64,000 nt of DNA from Antedon mediterranea (Eukaryota; Echinodermata; Crinoidea; Comatulida; Antedonidae). The stretch is from NCBI RefSeq assembly GCF_964355755.1, contig NC_092678.1, positions 7,414,922 through 7,478,921 of the forward strand. The letters are read 5' to 3'. Under the pieces are notes generated by a model. The model was not told the origin of the DNA, searched no databases, and was given only the letters and a program-made list of their open reading frames with translations. A program made the position numbers and the translations under genes. Of the stretch, positions 60,493 through 64,000 are shown piece by piece (position 1 is the stretch's first letter; each line of letters opens with the position of its first letter).

Positions 60493-62085
60493 GGTTATCC
60501 GCAACGAAGTTGCAGGATAACCTCTTGTGATTGTACGAAATCATCAACATCAACTTTTTATTTCTCTTCTTTCTTTCTGTATGATTTTTGTGGAACGCTT
60601 TTCTCGAAAACTTGCAAACATAACATTTTGTAACTTTCTCAACATATCGTCGTGCACATGAAGATGTGCAGCGAAGCTTTTCATGATGTTTACAATTGCG
60701 CAACGTGACTTACGCGCGATTTAACGATTTTGTCGTATTTAACATAGCTCGACAACCAAATAACATTTCAACTTGAAACTTTGCAAAAGTTTAATTTATA
60801 TCCTGCGCTAACTTTCTGTTGAAAAAAAATTGCGTGTTTTACACAAAGTTACGCACGCACGCGCATATAAAATTTCAAAATGCGCAAAATTAATTTATAA
60901 TCAACTTTCTACGCGTTTCATGTCGTTTTAAGCATGTCAACAATTCCCATGCGTGCGCACATTTTTACGTGTGCGGTGCGCACGTAGCATCGAAAACGTA
61001 TTTTATTCGCGTAATTTATGTTTTTCCAGCCTTTTCTAGTAATTTTACCAAATTTTATACAATTTCGACTTAAAGATACGTCATACGAGCACGTCGAATT
61101 GGACAATTTGCGCGCGTTTTTTATGAAAAGGTTAAAAAATTCGTTTAAAATATGCCTTTTTTTAAACAGTCGTAATTTCTAAACTAGACGGTCAAATTTT
61201 TGTGGATGACATATTCTAGAAGTAGATGAGTTGTAGATATCGGATCAGGTATTAATATGGCTAACCGGACATAGTGACGTCATCGTATGGCCACGCGAAT
61301 ATAAAATTTAGGATTTTTGTATCTTTCGTCATAGCTCATCACATTGAATAGAGCGCATCTCCACTTATCCGATGTCCATTTTCACCCCGATTTTGATATT
61401 GTCTAGGTCAATCAACTATCTTTCGCATGAGTTAAAAATATTTTAATTTTTTTGACGTCATCATGCCTAAAAATTTAAATCACGTGTGGCATTAATTTCA
61501 TCTTTACAGTAAATTTTAATCTGTTATAGCTCGAAAGAATAAAATGTGATAATCACGATTAAAACTTTTTCTGGAAGCTATTGGATTGTAGATACGAAAT
61601 TATGTAAAAATGTTGCCAATCGGATGTTGTGACGTCATTATATGGCCAGTTAAATAAAAAAGGTCGTATTTTCATCTTTTGCGTCATAATTCATTACATT
61701 TAAAAGAGCGCGCATCAATATTTCACGTATTCAAATTTCTTCTACACGCTAATACGTTGTTGCTGAGATAATTTCCTTTCGGAATTGCTATCTTCGCGTT
61801 TCATTTTAAAACCGTCAACATGTTAAAAATTGCAATAAATAGCGGGTCCCGTAATTTCACCTATTCTACACTGTATGTGATATGGATACAGATTATACTG
61901 TGTATACTATATATGAATTTAAATAATAAAATTCAGCAATAACAAACATATCATATTTTTCAGTTCAGGTCATAATGCCAACGTGAACACTTCCTTTTGT
62001 CCTCAACCTAACCCTTTAGTGTTAATGTTGCACCACTTGCGCGGCGGATAACCAAACTCGTCAAAGTGACGAGTTACATGTCTAG
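60493..62085 (+). mobile_element. Helentron/Helitron2-like non-autonomous element (candidate)
   Basis: The left terminus folds as GGTTATCCGCAAC gaa GTTGC-a-GGATAACC (60493-60522). Near the right, GCGGATAACC (62044-62053) is the inverse of GGTTATCCGC at the left tip. Then comes a 9-bp hairpin AACTCGTCA/TGACGAGTT (62055-62075), then CTAG at 62082-62085 followed by T. Asymmetric terminal inverted repeats plus a hairpin just before CTRR|T is the known Helitron2/Helentron arrangement. The interior is CpG-rich and has a duplicated module (61220-61350 and 61580-61710, each with GTGACGTCAT and TATGGCC). No Rep/helicase frame. An unrelated repeat with terminal hairpins is the alternative. Confidence 0.55.
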
Positions 62086-63076
62086 TTTATTTATTTAAAT
62101 TTCTGCCAAATACAAGGTTTATTATGTAAACTTGCTACAGTAGTTAATCAAAATAAAACAATGAGATCTATTTATTTATTTGTTCTTTCTGTAAACTGAA
62201 ATACATTTTCAATACAAATGTACTGATTTCCAAAGTGGTTCAGTAAACATATTTATAAAAAAAATAAAATAGAATGCAAACGTTTGAAAACATTTTTAAA
62301 ATGAGTGTTGAATTAAATAAATGTAAAATTATGTCCTACAGTAGGCTCCATTATAATGTTGTCTATAATGAAATTCAAACCAGCATAGATTTTCACATAT
62401 TCTTAAATCTAGCTATCACATTTCAATTTACTTAAATGACTTCTAAATATCCTTGATATCATTTTGTCAACACAAAGTTTATTTTATCAATTTATGTAGA
62501 AATCATCTGACATAATTTAAGAGAAGATTAATATAGGATATAGTAAATTACCAACTTGGGAGCCAGCAATGTGGTAATTTATTGAAACTGTTTTTTCAAC
62601 AACTAAAATCAGTGCGTGTGTGTACACACATTTTTCTAGTGATAAATAATGTTAAAAATAGCTTTTTCATGCTGTATTGTGAGGGAAATTATTTTGTAAT
62701 TCTAAAGCCTATTCTAAAGTTCAGATCAATTTTTATTTTAAAACATTTTCCTGGTTGGTAAAAATGTTTACACAAACCCACCAACAGTGGTGTATGTAGT
62801 TTGTGTGCCTGTTAACCTGGATAAACCGAATATATTTATGAAAGAGGATAGTAGACCACCCCTATTGGATAATGGTATTGGAACGCTTATGTCTGTGATC
62901 TTGCAATTAGAATTTTGGTGGAAAATTGTATCGTTTAAATTGGTTATTTCTAACCAAATATGTATGTTCAAGAGATGTGGTCTTTACACCATACACTTTA
63001 TAGTATCTTTATTTTGTATAGAAAAGCAACAATTCCATGTTTACAATTTGGTAAAATCTTTTAAAATACTAAAAGT

Positions 63077-63170
63077 GGAGATGTAGCTTGGTGGTTATTG
63101 AGCTTGCCTTTTAATCCAAAGGTACGAGGCTCAATTCTGACCTAGTGCCAGGGTTGCAATTCACGACTCA
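63077..63170 (+). mobile_element. tRNA-derived SINE head
   Basis: GGAGATGTAGCTTGGTGGTT (A box) and GAGGCTCAATTCTGAC (degenerate B box), the same head as at 19082. Downstream sequence differs from that copy. Confidence 0.55.
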
Positions 63171-64000
63171 AATAAATGAGTTTATAAGCACAATAAATTA
63201 TTAAATAGGTTATCCTGCCTGTAATTCGCTGTTGGATGCGTATGAAATAAAAAAAATTATAAATTTAAATGAAACTTGCGGACATTGAACTTGTTCTGCC
63301 ATTTCTTTTTCAATTGTAGGTAAAACATGATTCTAGTTGTGTGGCACCAAACTTTTGCATACCTTTATGGTCCAAATAATTTAATAGGGAAAACACATTG
63401 ATATAGACATTTATCCTGGTGTTCCATGGCTAAATATTTTGACATTTCTGATGTAAATGAACTGTGAGAAAAATTCTAAATGCATATTATGTCTCAAACT
63501 GCCAGGGGGGTCAAAATGAATATGGTGAAGTGATAATAGAAAGACAAACGATGTATTTCAAAGAAATTTTTGTTTTTTATATATATTTTTTTCTTTTACA
63601 AAAATTTTATTTTACTACCGTAGGCCAAATATTTGTTACTTTTATCTATAATAAAGGGCCAGACTAGAGTACATTTTGCAACCTACTGTAATTGTGTTTG
63701 CCTTCAGGAAAAAATTTATTTATTTTAACAATTAATATTTTTATTTGCAACCTGTTTTAGTGTTTTACAGTATTGGTTTGAAATCAATAATAAACAACAT
63801 ATGAATAAAATATACTGTAAAAACACAACAAAATGATTCCATCTTTACGAATATTCCTGGAGGCATTTTGCACGTTTTTAATATTATTAACAAATGATCA
63901 AAGTTCAATGTCTATACAATGTAAACAGATACTAATCTTCCATGGAAGAAAAATGATACCTAATTGCTTTGGATGAAAAATAAGAATGGTTAGATGGCCG

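Larger units (their letters stand above)
57588..64000 (-). other. Celsr intron upstream of the flamingo-region exon (truncated)
   Basis: At least 6.4 kb, presumably following the cadherin-repeat exon. It holds a dispersed-repeat copy (57985-58138), the 58930-59475 transposon, the Helentron-like element (60493-62085) and a SINE head (63077). Stretches 58140-58920, 59490-60490 and 62090-63070 show no gene; frames up to 106 codons are in AT-rich DNA or inside the repeat. Confidence 0.75.

Noticed and set aside
60313-61106. ORFs of 62-106 codons around the Helentron-like element
   Set aside because: They cross the element boundary or consist of terminal-hairpin sequence; no Rep or helicase motifs.
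1-64000. Retrotransposon polymerase, endogenous virus or bacterial cassette
   Set aside because: No reverse transcriptase, integrase, capsid or prokaryotic gene signatures were found in any frame; all recognised elements are short and non-autonomous.

Overview
The window is 64 kb of AT-rich animal nuclear DNA lying inside one large minus-strand gene, a Celsr/Flamingo (starry night) atypical cadherin of the adhesion-GPCR class. Ten exons joined by GT-AG introns keep one open frame of 772 complete codons. In gene order (high to low coordinate) they encode the flamingo-specific region that follows the cadherin repeats, EGF1-EGF3, laminin G1, EGF4, laminin G2, EGF5-EGF6 and the first half of a laminin-type EGF. 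The cadherin repeats must lie beyond position 64000. The rest of the laminin EGF, the hormone-receptor motif, the GAIN/GPS region and the seven-pass domain must lie left of position 1. Neither promoter nor gene end is present.

Layout: exons at 56961-57587, 36750-36978, 34170-34374, 11430-11545, 10676-10965, 6368-6543, 4899-5048, 4639-4749, 4090-4243 and 790-1049. Two introns are very large (about 20.0 and 22.6 kb), and at least 6.4 kb of intron precedes the first exon here. Exons are under 4% of the window. No second protein gene was recognised; the remaining short ORFs look like chance or repeat-derived frames.

The introns carry many repeats. There is a piggyBac-type remnant with a decayed transposase N-terminus (1231-1917), an 18-bp minisatellite of exactly 31 units open in all frames (3052-3609), and an 82-85-bp hairpin-bearing minisatellite (5280-6272). 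Inverted-repeat transposons without recognisable transposase lie at 21528-23096 (7-bp target duplication, apparently nested in another element), 48194-48994 (TAA duplication, PIF/Harbinger-like) and 58930-59475 (8-bp duplication). Foldback elements lie at 29244-29648, 32069-32230 and 42978-44271. A Helentron/Helitron2-like element (60493-62085), a MITE family of at least four copies, tRNA-derived SINEs and a perfect 240-bp tandem duplication complete the set.

Organism: Celsr family, intron size, AT-rich composition, several SINEs and an excess of the palindrome TAGGCCTA suggest a marine invertebrate, most likely a deuterostome such as an echinoderm. This is inference; no species-diagnostic gene is present. 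No prokaryotic sequence, CRISPR, operon or virus was seen. The repeats are not known to act together with the gene; they populate its introns.
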